Positions 1 to 8,166 of a DNA stretch of 64,000 bases are shown piece after piece. The stretch is from an uncultured Oscillospiraceae bacterium (GTDB taxonomy: Bacteria; Bacillota; Clostridia; Oscillospirales; Oscillospiraceae), in NCBI GenBank assembly GCA_934655875.1, contig CAKUHB010000004.1, forward strand, positions 1-64,000. Direction: 5' to 3'. Positions within the stretch are counted from its first letter, which is position 1, and each line of letters opens with the position of its first letter. The translations under genes and the position numbers were made by a program. The notes under the pieces are model-generated. The model worked only from the letters and a program-made list of their open reading frames with translations. It was not told the DNA's origin and ran no database searches.

Positions 1-77
1 TCATAGCCCTTCGGGGGCGCCATTTCGGCGGTCACGCCGAATTTACCGGCTTCGAAAGCCTCTTTCAACTTGCTCAT
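1..77 (-). CDS. metF: Methylenetetrahydrofolate reductase, N-terminal fragment
   Basis: Only the first 25 codons lie in the window; the gene continues past the left edge. The visible start, MSKLKEAFEAGKFGVTAEMA followed by PPKGY, matches the N-terminus of clostridial MetF, which reduces 5,10-methylene-THF to 5-methyl-THF using a flavin. A GAGAGGT ribosome binding site precedes the ATG. It follows lplA on the same strand at the end of an operon that begins with metV, the usual partner of the short clostridial MetF, which supports the call. The catalytic barrel cannot be checked here. Confidence 0.72.
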   Translation of the reverse strand, partial: MSKLKEAFEAGKFGVTAEMAPPKGY

Positions 78-120
78 TTGAATGTACCTCTCAGGTTCAT
101 GCTGCGGGATCGTTTGCAGA

Positions 121-1119
121 TCACGTCGCCGAACCGAAAACTGTCTGCAAAAATTCCTCTTCGGTGACGCCGCCGAAATAGTCCGGCAGATGGAACTGCT
201 TCAGCCGCTCGGCGAAGACCTCCGGCCGGAACTGGCAGCCGGTCAGCGCGTCCGTGATCTCCTGCATGGAGCGCGTCGCCATGAAATCGCCGTAGATCGT
301 GATGGCCTGCGTCAGGCCCTGCGCGACCTCCGCGTAGATCTCCAGATTTCCGCCCGGCCAGCGCTGCTTGCAGGTCACGTTATACCGCGGGGATTTGCCA
401 TACGTCCAGTCCCACGTGTCGTACTTTTCTTCCTTCAGCTTCCTTACCTGCTGAAGCTCGTCCTCGATCAGGCTGTCGCGCTGCACACTGGCGCTGCTGA
501 GCGCCTGCGTGAGGTAGGCCCAGAAGTCTTGCAGCGTCATATCCTCCTTCAGGAAGGAGCGGATATTGCCGATGCGGCTGCGGACGGATTTGCGGCCCTT
601 GGACTGGTATTTCGCCGGGTCGACGTTCAGCGCGCCTGCGACCATGTCCGGGTTGGAGTCAAACAGCAGCGTTCCGTGGTGCAGAATGCGCTTTTTCAGC
701 ACGCGCTGCGCCGTGCCGGAGACCTTACGGCCCTCCACGAGAATATCATTCCGTCCGGACGCTTCGGCCTGCAGGCCGAGCGCACAGAGCGCGTCCACGA
801 CTGGTCTGGTAAACCGTTCAAGCCGCAAAGACCCCTCTTCGTTGTCGGTGATAAAGGAATAATTCAGGTTGCCAAGGTCATGATAGACTGCGCCGCCGCC
901 CGTCGTGCGCCGCACGACATGGATGTGATGCTCGTCGACGAAGGCACGGTTGATCTCAGCCGCCGTGTTCTGATTCTGTCCGACCACGATGGTGTTGTCA
1001 TTCTGCCAGAGAATGAGATAATCCCCTTCGCAGCGGTTCGTCAGCACATATTCCTCAAAGGCGAGGTTATAGGCGGGGTCGGTCGAGCCGGTTTCCAGAT
1101 AGTGAACAAATTGCTCCAT
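121..1119 (-). CDS. lplA: Lipoate--protein ligase
   Basis: 332 residues, full length for an LplA/LplJ ligase with its accessory C-terminal domain. The N-terminal half carries the family signature: a VVGQNQN segment near residue 46-52 and the RRTTGGGAVYHDLGNLNYSF lipoyl-AMP-binding stretch near 70-89. The enzyme activates lipoate with ATP and transfers it to a lysine of an acceptor protein; the obvious acceptor is GcvH, encoded in the same operon. It lies about 70 bases downstream of gcvPB, separated by a perfect GC-rich hairpin, and just upstream of metF. No lipoate synthase is visible, so the operon seems to rely on scavenged lipoate. Confidence 0.93.
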   Translation of the reverse strand: MEQFVHYLETGSTDPAYNLAFEEYVLTNRCEGDYLILWQNDNTIVVGQNQNTAAEINRAFVDEHHIHVVRRTTGGGAVYHDLGNLNYSFITDNEEGSLRLERFTRPVVDALCALGLQAEASGRNDILVEGRKVSGTAQRVLKKRILHHGTLLFDSNPDMVAGALNVDPAKYQSKGRKSVRSRIGNIRSFLKEDMTLQDFWAYLTQALSSASVQRDSLIEDELQQVRKLKEEKYDTWDWTYGKSPRYNVTCKQRWPGGNLEIYAEVAQGLTQAITIYGDFMATRSMQEITDALTGCQFRPEVFAERLKQFHLPDYFGGVTEEEFLQTVFGSAT

Positions 1120-1142
1120 AATGATACTCCTTAGTTTGCGCT

Positions 1143-1170
1143 GCGGCGGCAGACAGAGGTCTGCCGCCGC
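1143..1170 (-). other. Intercistronic GC hairpin between gcvPB and lplA
   Basis: GCGGCGGCAGAC at 1143-1154 pairs perfectly with GTCTGCCGCCGC at 1159-1170 around a 4-base loop. No U-tract follows on the minus-strand transcript, so it is unlikely to be a standard terminator. It more probably marks an mRNA processing or stability point inside the operon, or partial attenuation before lplA. Confidence 0.6.
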
Positions 1171-1188
1171 TGAATCTGTGGTTGCCGT

Positions 1189-2619
1189 TTACGTTTCGAA
1201 TTGATAGTGCAGGATGGGATTTCTTGCTGCGCCGACCTCGTCAAGACGGCGGACAGGCGTCTTGTGCGGAGCGGTATGCAGGGCTTCGGGGTCTGTGTAC
1301 GCCATGTCGTAAAGCTTGCAGTAGATCTCGCAGACCTCGTCCATGAGCTGCTTGCTCTCGGTCTCGCACGGCTCGACCATGAGCGCTTCGTGAACGATCA
1401 GCGGGAAATACATTGTGGGCGGATGGAGGTCAAAGTCGAGCATGCCCTTGGCAATGTCCAGCGCGGAAACGCCGGTCTCCTTGTGCAGGCGCGACAGGTT
1501 CATGACGAACTCGTGCATGCAGATCTCGTCATACGCCATATCAAACTTTTCCTTCAGGCACGCCATCATGTAGTTGGCGTTCAGAACGGCATTCTTGGAC
1601 GCTTCGGAGATGCCCTCCCTGCCAAGCGTCAGCACGTAGGTCAGCGCCTTGATGCAGACGTCGAAGTTGCCGTAGAACATCTTGACGCGGCCGATCGACT
1701 TTTCCGGATAATCAAAGTCGAACTTACCATCCTTCTCCACGACCAGCGGGCCGGGCATGTACCTGCGCAGGAACTCCTTGCAGCCGACGGCGCCTGCACC
1801 GGGGCCGCCGCCGCCGTGCGGCGTGGCGAATGTCTTATGCAGGTTCGAGTGGATGCAGTCGAAGCCCATGTCGCCGGGCCGGACCACGCCCATGACCGCG
1901 TTGAGGTTCGCACCGTCATAATAGCACAAACCGCCCGCGTTGTGAACTATTTTTGTGATCTCGAGAATATTCGGGTCAAACAGACCGACTGTATTCGGGT
2001 TCGTGAGCATCAGACCGGCGGTATCGGGGCCGACGGCGGCGCGCAGCGCGTCAAGATCGACGCCGCCCTTGTCGTTGGACGCGATATTCACGACCTGATA
2101 GCCGCACATGGCCGCCGTCGCGGGGTTGGTGCCGTGCGCGGAGTCGGGAACGATGATCTTCGTTCTGGCTGTATCGCCGCGGTCGGTGTGGTAGGCCTTG
2201 ATGAGCAGCACGCCGGTAAACTCGCCGTGCGCGCCGGCTGCCGGCTGGAACGTAACAGCGTCCATGCCGAATACCTCGCCCAGCTCGGAGCCGAGCGTAT
2301 GCAGCGCTTCGAGCGCGCCCTGTGCGCTCTCGACCGGCTGGAGCGGATGCAGCTGCGTGAAGCCGGGCAGCGCCGCCATGTCCTCGTCGATCTTCGGGTT
2401 ATACTTCATCGTGCAGGAGCCGAGCGGATAGAAGCCGTCGTTCACGCCATGGATCCGCTTGCAAAGCGCCGTATAATGGCGGGTCAGCTCATTTTCGCTC
2501 ACCTGCGGCAGGCGGAGCGGCGCGGTGCGCTCGGCTGCAAGCGTATACTCTGGGACGTCGCAGGCCGGGAGAAGGTGCAGGCCGTGGCCCTTTGCGCCCT
2601 GTTCAAAAATCAGCTTCAT
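1189..2619 (-). CDS. gcvPB: Glycine dehydrogenase (decarboxylating) subunit 2
   Basis: 476 residues, the normal size for the C-terminal half of the split P-protein. It carries the pyridoxal-phosphate lysine (K262) in HSNLHKTFATPHGGGGPG. Other family marks are GFYPLGSCTMKYNP near 62-75 and DSAHGTNPA near 159-167. With GcvPA it decarboxylates glycine and passes the aminomethyl group to lipoyl-GcvH. Its start overlaps the gcvPA stop by 4 bases (ATGA), indicating translational coupling and a 1:1 complex. Confidence 0.97.
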   Translation of the reverse strand: MKLIFEQGAKGHGLHLLPACDVPEYTLAAERTAPLRLPQVSENELTRHYTALCKRIHGVNDGFYPLGSCTMKYNPKIDEDMAALPGFTQLHPLQPVESAQGALEALHTLGSELGEVFGMDAVTFQPAAGAHGEFTGVLLIKAYHTDRGDTARTKIIVPDSAHGTNPATAAMCGYQVVNIASNDKGGVDLDALRAAVGPDTAGLMLTNPNTVGLFDPNILEITKIVHNAGGLCYYDGANLNAVMGVVRPGDMGFDCIHSNLHKTFATPHGGGGPGAGAVGCKEFLRRYMPGPLVVEKDGKFDFDYPEKSIGRVKMFYGNFDVCIKALTYVLTLGREGISEASKNAVLNANYMMACLKEKFDMAYDEICMHEFVMNLSRLHKETGVSALDIAKGMLDFDLHPPTMYFPLIVHEALMVEPCETESKQLMDEVCEIYCKLYDMAYTDPEALHTAPHKTPVRRLDEVGAARNPILHYQFET

Positions 2620-3938
2620 GCGCCAAGCACCTCCTTTACGATCGAGACGACTTCATCGAGCTTTTCTTTGCTGACCAGCTCAGTCACGCACCACAGGATC
2701 CCGCCCTCGACCTCTGCGCCGCCGAGAATATTCTTCTCTGCCAGCGCGTCGAGGATCTTCCTGCGGCAGTTCGGGCAGGCCGTTTCGGTCACGAACTCGT
2801 GGAAGAACTCGCCGGTATACTTGATCTTGCAGCCGATCTTTTCCAGCTCGGTTGCAAGATAATGCGCCTTGGACATGCAGAGACGGGCGCACTGCTTCAT
2901 GCCCTCCTCGCCCATGGCGGCCATGTAGATGCCGGCCGTGAAGGCGCAAAGCGCCTGATTGGAGCAGATGTTGGACGACGCCTTTTCGCGGCGGATGTGC
3001 TGCTCGCGCGCGGAGAGCGTCAGGACATAGCCGGTCTTGCCATCGACGTCCTTCGTCTGGCCGACGATACGACCCGGCAGCTTGCGCATGAGGGCGCTCG
3101 TGGTGGCCATAAAGCCGAGGTACGGGCCGCCGAACGCGGTATCAAGGCCGAGCGGCTGTCCGTCGCCGACGGCGATGTCTGCGCCGACCTCGCGCGGCGT
3201 GGGCAGCAGCGCGCAGGCGATGGGGTTGACGCCCATAACGAACTTCGCACCGGCCGCGTGGACAATCTCACCGAGCGCCGCAGCGTCTTCGATCTGGCCG
3301 AAGAAGTTCGGCTGCTGGAGATAGAAGCAGGCAGCGTCTGCGCCGAGGGCTGCCTTGAGGGCATCGGCATCCGTTCTGCCGTCCCTGGCCGGAACGATGC
3401 GCAGCTCGGTATTGGACGCGAAGCAGTAGGTCTTCATGACCTCGATGACCTGCGGGTTCGTGGTTGCAGAGACGTAAGCAATGGTATGCTTGCGATCCTT
3501 GCACATGGGGATGGTCTCCGCTGCGGCGGTCGCGCCGTCGTAGTGGGACGCGTTCGCCACGTCCATGCCAGTCAGCTCGCAGATCATGGTCTGGAACTCG
3601 AACGTGCCCTGCAAAACGCCCTGGCTGATCTCGGCCTGATACGGGGTATAGCAGGTGACAAGCTCCTCGCGGGAGGTAATGGATTTGACAACGGCGGGAA
3701 TGAAGTGGCGATAGCTGCCTGCGCCGCGCAGAACGGTTTTGAAGACCCGGTTCTTTTCGGCGAGATCCGTCACTTTTTCGCGCACTTCCAGCTCACTCAG
3801 ACCGGCGGGCAGGTCAAGGCCGTCGTGCAGGAACATCTCCTGCGGCACAGCCGCGTAGAGATCATCCAGAGACCCAACGCCGATCTTCGACAGCATTTGC
3901 TCCCGTTCCGCCGCAGTGGTAGGAACGTAAGAGCCCAT
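2616..3938 (-). CDS. gcvPA: Glycine dehydrogenase (decarboxylating) subunit 1
   Basis: 440 residues, matching the N-terminal half of the split P-protein found in Firmicutes. The opening MGSYVPTTAAEREQML and the FLGAGSYRHF-like segment (here VLRGAGSYRHFIPAVV, near 50-65) are typical, as is YTPYQAEISQG. This subunit lacks the PLP lysine, which lies in GcvPB. The start overlaps the gcvH stop by one base and the stop overlaps the gcvPB start by four, so gcvH, gcvPA and gcvPB form one tightly coupled block. Confidence 0.97.
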   Translation of the reverse strand: MGSYVPTTAAEREQMLSKIGVGSLDDLYAAVPQEMFLHDGLDLPAGLSELEVREKVTDLAEKNRVFKTVLRGAGSYRHFIPAVVKSITSREELVTCYTPYQAEISQGVLQGTFEFQTMICELTGMDVANASHYDGATAAAETIPMCKDRKHTIAYVSATTNPQVIEVMKTYCFASNTELRIVPARDGRTDADALKAALGADAACFYLQQPNFFGQIEDAAALGEIVHAAGAKFVMGVNPIACALLPTPREVGADIAVGDGQPLGLDTAFGGPYLGFMATTSALMRKLPGRIVGQTKDVDGKTGYVLTLSAREQHIRREKASSNICSNQALCAFTAGIYMAAMGEEGMKQCARLCMSKAHYLATELEKIGCKIKYTGEFFHEFVTETACPNCRRKILDALAEKNILGGAEVEGGILWCVTELVSKEKLDEVVSIVKEVLGA

Positions 3939-4318
3939 CAGTGTTCCTCCTTTGTGAAGGCTTCATAGGCTTCGGCGTCGAGCAGATCGGCAAAGTCCGT
4001 GATATCCGTGACCTTGAAGATCCATGCGCCGTAAGGATCGGAGTTCAGCAGCTCCGGAGAATCGTCGAGCTCTTCGTTGATCTCGGCGATCTTGCCGCTC
4101 ACGGGGCTCATGACATCGGAAACAGCCTTGACAGATTCGACGTCGCAGGCCGTCTCACCGGCGGTAACGTCATCGCCGACGACGGGCAGGTTGACGTAGA
4201 CGAGATCGCCCAGCTCGCTCTGCGCGAAATCGGAAATACCGATCAGAGCGGTGGTGTCGTCCAGCATTTTGACCCATTCATGATCGCGGGAATACTTCAG
4301 TTCAGCAGGAAAGTTCAT
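3938..4318 (-). CDS. gcvH: Glycine cleavage system H protein
   Basis: 126 residues, the standard GcvH length. The lipoylated lysine is K64 in DVESVKAVSDVMSPVSG. GcvH is the mobile lipoyl carrier shuttling the aminomethyl intermediate between the P-protein and the T-protein and is reoxidised by dihydrolipoamide dehydrogenase, whose gene is not in this window. Just upstream lies a roughly 100-base gap with a strong GC hairpin separating it from the gcvT-glyA fusion gene. Confidence 0.97.
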   Translation of the reverse strand: MNFPAELKYSRDHEWVKMLDDTTALIGISDFAQSELGDLVYVNLPVVGDDVTAGETACDVESVKAVSDVMSPVSGKIAEINEELDDSPELLNSDPYGAWIFKVTDITDFADLLDAEAYEAFTKEEH

Positions 4319-4375
4319 AACATTTGTCCTCCATTCAATTTTGTCGGGTTGTTTCCAGTCTGTTCTTATCTTTGC

Positions 4376-4406
4376 TCCGCCGCCGCAGGCGCGCTGCGGC
4401 GGCGGA
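4376..4406 (-). other. Intercistronic GC hairpin between gcvT-glyA and gcvH
   Basis: TCCGCCGCCGCAG at 4376-4388 pairs perfectly with CTGCGGCGGCGGA at 4394-4406 around a 5-base loop. No U-tract follows on the transcript. It resembles the hairpin at 1143-1170 in the same operon, suggesting a shared processing or stability role. Confidence 0.6.
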
Positions 4407-4421
4407 TATGCCTGACGCAGC

Positions 4422-7088
4422 TCAGGTGCCGGTCGCCTGGGCGAAGCTCTGGAGCAGCGCTTCGGTCTGGGCGTCGGAGAAGCAGTAGCGCATGTCGGTG
4501 AAGCCGGCGCGCAGCTTGCTGACCTCTTCCTTTACGTTGGTGTTGTGCAGGACGCACTCGGCGATCAGGTGCGCCAGCTTTGCAAATTCGTCCTTGCCGA
4601 AGCCGAAGCGGGTCATCTCGTTCACGCCCATGCGCAGCGCGCCGGAAGCGGAGAAGCCCTCTTCCTCCGGGGTCGCCTGATAGTTGCAGATGATGTTGTT
4701 GGCTTCCAGACGCTCGGCGATCTCGGGGCCGTGCGCGTAGCCGACCTTGACGATGACCTGATGCGTCTCGGTGTAATCCATGTTCGGGTCGCCCGCGACG
4801 TCAAGGCCCTCGCCGGCAAGGCACTTTGCAAAGTGCTTTGCGTTTTCGATGACAGCCTTCTGATATTCGTCCTTGAACGCGTTCATTTCATAGGCCGCCA
4901 TGAGCTGGCCGAGGAGCGTGCCGAGGTGATGGTTCGAGACGCTGCCGGGGAAGGTACGGGTCTCGATGGTCTCCCACAGGCCCCACTTGAGATCCTCGGG
5001 CTTGTAGTTGACACCGATGACGCCGCGCTGTGCGCCGAAGAAGGTCTTGTGGGTGGAGCCGGTGACGATCTCCGCGCCCTCTTCAAACGGCTTCTGGAAA
5101 TGATCGCCGATCAGGCCGAGCACGTGCGCCATGTCGTACATGATGGTGGTCTTGATGCCCTGCTCGTCCACAAACCTGCAGATCTCGGCGACCGGCTCTT
5201 TATAAAGAACCATGGATTTGCCGAAGATGATGAACTCGGGGCGATACTGTGCAAGCAGGAGCTTGGTCTTTTCCACGTCGATCTTATAGGGGTTATCCTC
5301 GCAGACCGGGAAGTTGACGACCATCTGCTTTTCGGTGACGGGGTCGATGGCGACATAGTCGTGGAACGCGCCCATTGGCTGCGCGGAGAGGTGGCCGCCG
5401 CGGACAATGTGGTTATTCATGACCCAGCCGAGCCGCTGCGGGGTATGCTTGCGGTCGACGCGGTTTTTGAAGTCCATCATGGCGGAGAAGACCGCGGTGT
5501 TGGACATCTGGCCGGAGGTGACGCGGGTCTCGACCTGCGTCGCGCCGAGGAACTTTTTCATTTCCTCAACCAGCATGGCTTCAACGGAAGCGATGAAGCC
5601 GGTGCCCTGATAATAAAAAATCTCTGCGTCGTAGAACGCTTTCTGCTTTTTATGCTCGGCATAGCGGTTGGACGGGTCGGACGCGGAGAGCATGCGGACG
5701 GCTCTGGACTGCGTGTTCTCGGACGGGATGAGGTTGACGCACTCATTCTGGCGCCAGATGTGGTTCTGCCTGGCGGCGGCAACGAGGTTCTTTACCTTCT
5801 CCGCGTAGGAATCCTGACTGGGCGCAGCCGTTTCAAGCTTGACGTCGGGCAGGATCGGGCGGACATAGGGCGCTGCGTCCTGACGGATGTGGTAGCCGAC
5901 GACCTTGGCGGGCTGACGCTTGCCGCGGATATCGATTTCGATGTCGAAGTCCTGGCAGATGCGGCTGTCCATGTAGGCAAGGCCGATGGAGCGCTTGCCG
6001 GTCTCGTCGGTGAAGACAGTGTCAAGGCCCTCGCCTTTGGTCTTATAGTACGGGATCATGGTGCCGGAGGTCACGTAGCCGATCTGCTTGCCCTCGGCCC
6101 ATGCGTCCTTGCAGTAGATCGGGAAGCCCTTACGCAAGACGCCCTTGCCCTCGAGGTAGACGGGCTGGATGCGGTACGGCAGATCTTCGATCGCCGAATA
6201 GTCGCGGTTCATGATCTTCTTGAGTGCTTCAAACTGCTTTTTGAGCGGCTCACGGCCGATGAAATCCCCCTTTTCCGGCGCGAAGGAGACAGCGAACTTG
6301 GCAAGCGGCACAGCGTAAATCTGGATCTCGCCACCCAGCTCGCACTCGCCCATTTCGTGGCCGTAGAGCGGCAGCGCCGCTTCCATGCGCGTGGTGTCGC
6401 GCGCGCCGAGGGCAGTGGGTCTGGCCCCCAGTTCGATGAGACGATCCCAGAAATAGCGGGCGTCCTCAGAGTTGCAGTACAGCTCGTAGCCGATCGGCTC
6501 GCCGGTGTAGCCGGTCTTTGCGATGCGGACGGGCCTGCCCTCCATTTCGAGCGAATTGAGCGCGTTCTTGACGTTCTCCGGCGTCAGCTGCCGGCCGCCC
6601 GCGAGCGTCATGAGGATCTTCTTGGATTCCGGGCCCTGCACGGCGATGGCCGCGTATTTGTCAGAGACGTTCGTCAGCCTGACGTCAAAGTTCTTGGCTT
6701 CTGCCGTCAGGTGGGCCCAGTCCTTATCAATGTTGCCGGCGTTGATGACGAGGAAATACTTGCCCTCCTCAAAGCGATAGAGGTATGCATCGTCGATGGC
6801 ATAGCCGTTTGCATCGGGGATGATGCAGTACTGCGCCTGATTGAGGTCGAGCGCGAGGACGTTGCTGGACAGGACGTGCTGCAAAAATGCGACCATGTCC
6901 TTGCCTTCGACGTCGATGCGGCCCATATGGGAAACGTCGAAGATGCCGCAGTGGCGGCGGCAATAGAGATGCTCTGCTACGATGCCTGCGGGGTACTGGA
7001 TCGGCATATCCCAGCCGCCGAAGTCGACCATCGTCGCACCGGCGTCAAGATGTGCCTGATACAGTACGGTTCTTTTGAGTTCGCTCAT
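4422..7088 (-). CDS. Fused aminomethyltransferase (GcvT) and serine hydroxymethyltransferase (GlyA)
   Basis: 888 residues, one uninterrupted frame. Residues 1 to about 405 are GcvT: GGWDMPIQY near 24-32, SHMGR 53-57, and the LGARDTTRMEAALPLYG catalytic segment with Asp231. After a linker (about 405-427) residues 428-888 are an SHMT-type PLP enzyme: LIPSENTQS 453-461, the PLP-contacting DMAH at 652-655, and the PLP lysine K681 in VTGSTHKTFFGAQRGV. Both active sites look intact. The fusion links methylene-THF release from glycine (or its reverse) directly to glycine/serine interconversion. It lies between metV and gcvH in the riboswitch-controlled operon, and no separate glyA is visible. The SHMT half is somewhat divergent (STHKTFFGAQRG instead of the usual THKTLRGPRGG), so substrate preference should not be assumed. 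Confidence 0.92.
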   Translation of the reverse strand: MSELKRTVLYQAHLDAGATMVDFGGWDMPIQYPAGIVAEHLYCRRHCGIFDVSHMGRIDVEGKDMVAFLQHVLSSNVLALDLNQAQYCIIPDANGYAIDDAYLYRFEEGKYFLVINAGNIDKDWAHLTAEAKNFDVRLTNVSDKYAAIAVQGPESKKILMTLAGGRQLTPENVKNALNSLEMEGRPVRIAKTGYTGEPIGYELYCNSEDARYFWDRLIELGARPTALGARDTTRMEAALPLYGHEMGECELGGEIQIYAVPLAKFAVSFAPEKGDFIGREPLKKQFEALKKIMNRDYSAIEDLPYRIQPVYLEGKGVLRKGFPIYCKDAWAEGKQIGYVTSGTMIPYYKTKGEGLDTVFTDETGKRSIGLAYMDSRICQDFDIEIDIRGKRQPAKVVGYHIRQDAAPYVRPILPDVKLETAAPSQDSYAEKVKNLVAAARQNHIWRQNECVNLIPSENTQSRAVRMLSASDPSNRYAEHKKQKAFYDAEIFYYQGTGFIASVEAMLVEEMKKFLGATQVETRVTSGQMSNTAVFSAMMDFKNRVDRKHTPQRLGWVMNNHIVRGGHLSAQPMGAFHDYVAIDPVTEKQMVVNFPVCEDNPYKIDVEKTKLLLAQYRPEFIIFGKSMVLYKEPVAEICRFVDEQGIKTTIMYDMAHVLGLIGDHFQKPFEEGAEIVTGSTHKTFFGAQRGVIGVNYKPEDLKWGLWETIETRTFPGSVSNHHLGTLLGQLMAAYEMNAFKDEYQKAVIENAKHFAKCLAGEGLDVAGDPNMDYTETHQVIVKVGYAHGPEIAERLEANNIICNYQATPEEEGFSASGALRMGVNEMTRFGFGKDEFAKLAHLIAECVLHNTNVKEEVSKLRAGFTDMRYCFSDAQTEALLQSFAQATGT

Positions 7089-7091
7089 GAG

Positions 7092-7751
7092 TTACCTCCC
7101 TTTTCTGTTCGTGTCCCGCAGACTGTGCGTCCGCGGATAGGCTGTATGTTGATAGTTCTTATCTTCACGGGGCTGGGTCAGAACCTCCATCCGGTCCTGC
7201 TCCTGCAGGCGGCGGAAAATCCGGATCCATGCGCATTCGTTGTCGGGGTTGACCTCGCAGCGGCCGTTTTTCTGCCCGCCGCACGGCCCATGCACCAGCG
7301 ACTTTGCGCACTGCGTCACGGGACAGATGCCGGCGGTCTTGTCGAGAATGCAGTCGCCGCACATCTTACATGCTTCGTGGAACACGCCCGCCCGCTCGAT
7401 CTGGCCGAGGAAGAGCGTATCGTTGGCCGGGAAGACCGGGATCTTCAGATTGTCCGCGACAGTCTGTACGCCGTCGCCGCAGGCCATGCCGACGATTGCT
7501 TCCGCGCCGCAGTCGCGCAGCGGCTTGAGGTCGCGCTTGACCAGCAGCATATGACAGCATTCCTCCGGCAGCGCCGTGCCGACGACCTCGAAGCCGTTTT
7601 CCTCGAGGAACTGCTTCATCTGCGCAAGCTCGTTCTCGCCGCCGGTCTGACAGGCCGTGGCGCAGTTGCCGCAGCCGACCAGCGCAACGCGGTGGAAGCC
7701 CTTCAGCATGGCCAGCACGGCCTCCGGCGGCTTCTTTTTCGATATAATCAT
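7092..7751 (-). CDS. metV: Methylenetetrahydrofolate reductase partner protein MetV
   Basis: 219 residues. Cysteine clusters CGNCATAC near the N-terminus and CKMCGDC followed by CPVTQCAKSLVHGPCGG near the C-terminus fit iron-sulfur or zinc sites of MetV, the protein that joins short MetF to make an active methylene-THF reductase in acetogens and related clostridia. The ATG at 7751 was chosen because it follows a GGAGAGGAGAAAGG ribosome binding site; an in-frame TTG at 7778 falls in the terminator U-tract. It is the first gene after the glycine riboswitch and ends 3 bases before gcvT-glyA. Its partner metF lies at the operon's far end. Confidence 0.9.
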   Translation of the reverse strand: MIISKKKPPEAVLAMLKGFHRVALVGCGNCATACQTGGENELAQMKQFLEENGFEVVGTALPEECCHMLLVKRDLKPLRDCGAEAIVGMACGDGVQTVADNLKIPVFPANDTLFLGQIERAGVFHEACKMCGDCILDKTAGICPVTQCAKSLVHGPCGGQKNGRCEVNPDNECAWIRIFRRLQEQDRMEVLTQPREDKNYQHTAYPRTHSLRDTNRKGR

Positions 7752-7776
7752 GCCTTTCTCCTCTCCATATCCATAC

Positions 7777-7811
7777 AAAAAAACAGAGCACGCCTTATGG
7801 CGCGCTCTGTT
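7777..7811 (-). terminator. Riboswitch expression-platform terminator
   Basis: Arms at 7782-7794 and 7799-7811 form a 13-bp stem (one G-U pair on the minus-strand RNA) with a 4-base loop, followed directly by a run of seven U (7777-7783). It lies between the glycine aptamers and the metV start, the usual position for the terminator that a glycine-bound riboswitch prevents from forming. Confidence 0.88.
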
Positions 7812-7966
7812 CGTAAACCTGAAAGATTCTCCCGGTGAGAACCGGGATTGCTTCTTCGGCGCTGCCGCAGCAGCTTTCCAGAGTTCCGTCTGCGATCAGT
7901 TCATTTACCTGAGAGTTCCTTGCGCGAGCCCCTTCGGTGGTATGTCAGGCATACACTCTCCTGACC
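7812..7966 (-). ncRNA. Tandem glycine riboswitch
   Basis: Read on the minus strand, two glycine aptamers are recognisable. Aptamer 1 has GGAGAG near 7961, CACCGAAGGGGC in the core, and AACTCTCAGGT near 7916-7907. Aptamer 2 has GACGGAACTCTGG near 7890, GCCGAAGAAGCAA near 7858, and AATCTTTCAGG near 7828-7818. The core spacing, the tandem arrangement and the following terminator fit the class. In known cases glycine binding switches on glycine cleavage genes, which matches this operon exactly. Confidence 0.93.
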
Positions 7967-8054
7967 GCTTCATCCGGCAGTATTGACTTGTTTGCCGGGT
8001 TTGTCATTCTGGCCAAAAACAGAGCCGCTTTTCGAAATCCGGTTATCCACTTTT

Positions 8055-8092
8055 TCAGGATACTATGTTTTCCAGTAAAATGCAAGCTGAAA
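8055..8092 (-). promoter_or_regulatory. Possible promoter of the glycine operon
   Basis: On the minus strand TTGCAT is followed after 17 bases by TATCCT, about 90 bases upstream of the first aptamer. The -10 match is weak. The rest of 7967-8166 between the riboswitch and the next gene shows no gene. Confidence 0.35.
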
Positions 8093-8166
8093 AAATTTTT
8101 GTTTTTTCAAATTTATTTTTGGCAGAACCTCCGTCTCTTGTTGCCGCGATTGGCGCAAGCCTGTTT

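Noticed and set aside
7752..7778. TTG start extending metV by nine codons
   Set aside because: That TTG lies in the U-tract of the riboswitch terminator; the downstream ATG has a strong ribosome binding site.
4545..7838. A 1097-codon open frame on the plus strand
   Set aside because: It is antisense to metV and gcvT-glyA, has no recognisable domain, and reflects the high GC content. The minus-strand genes have full family matches.
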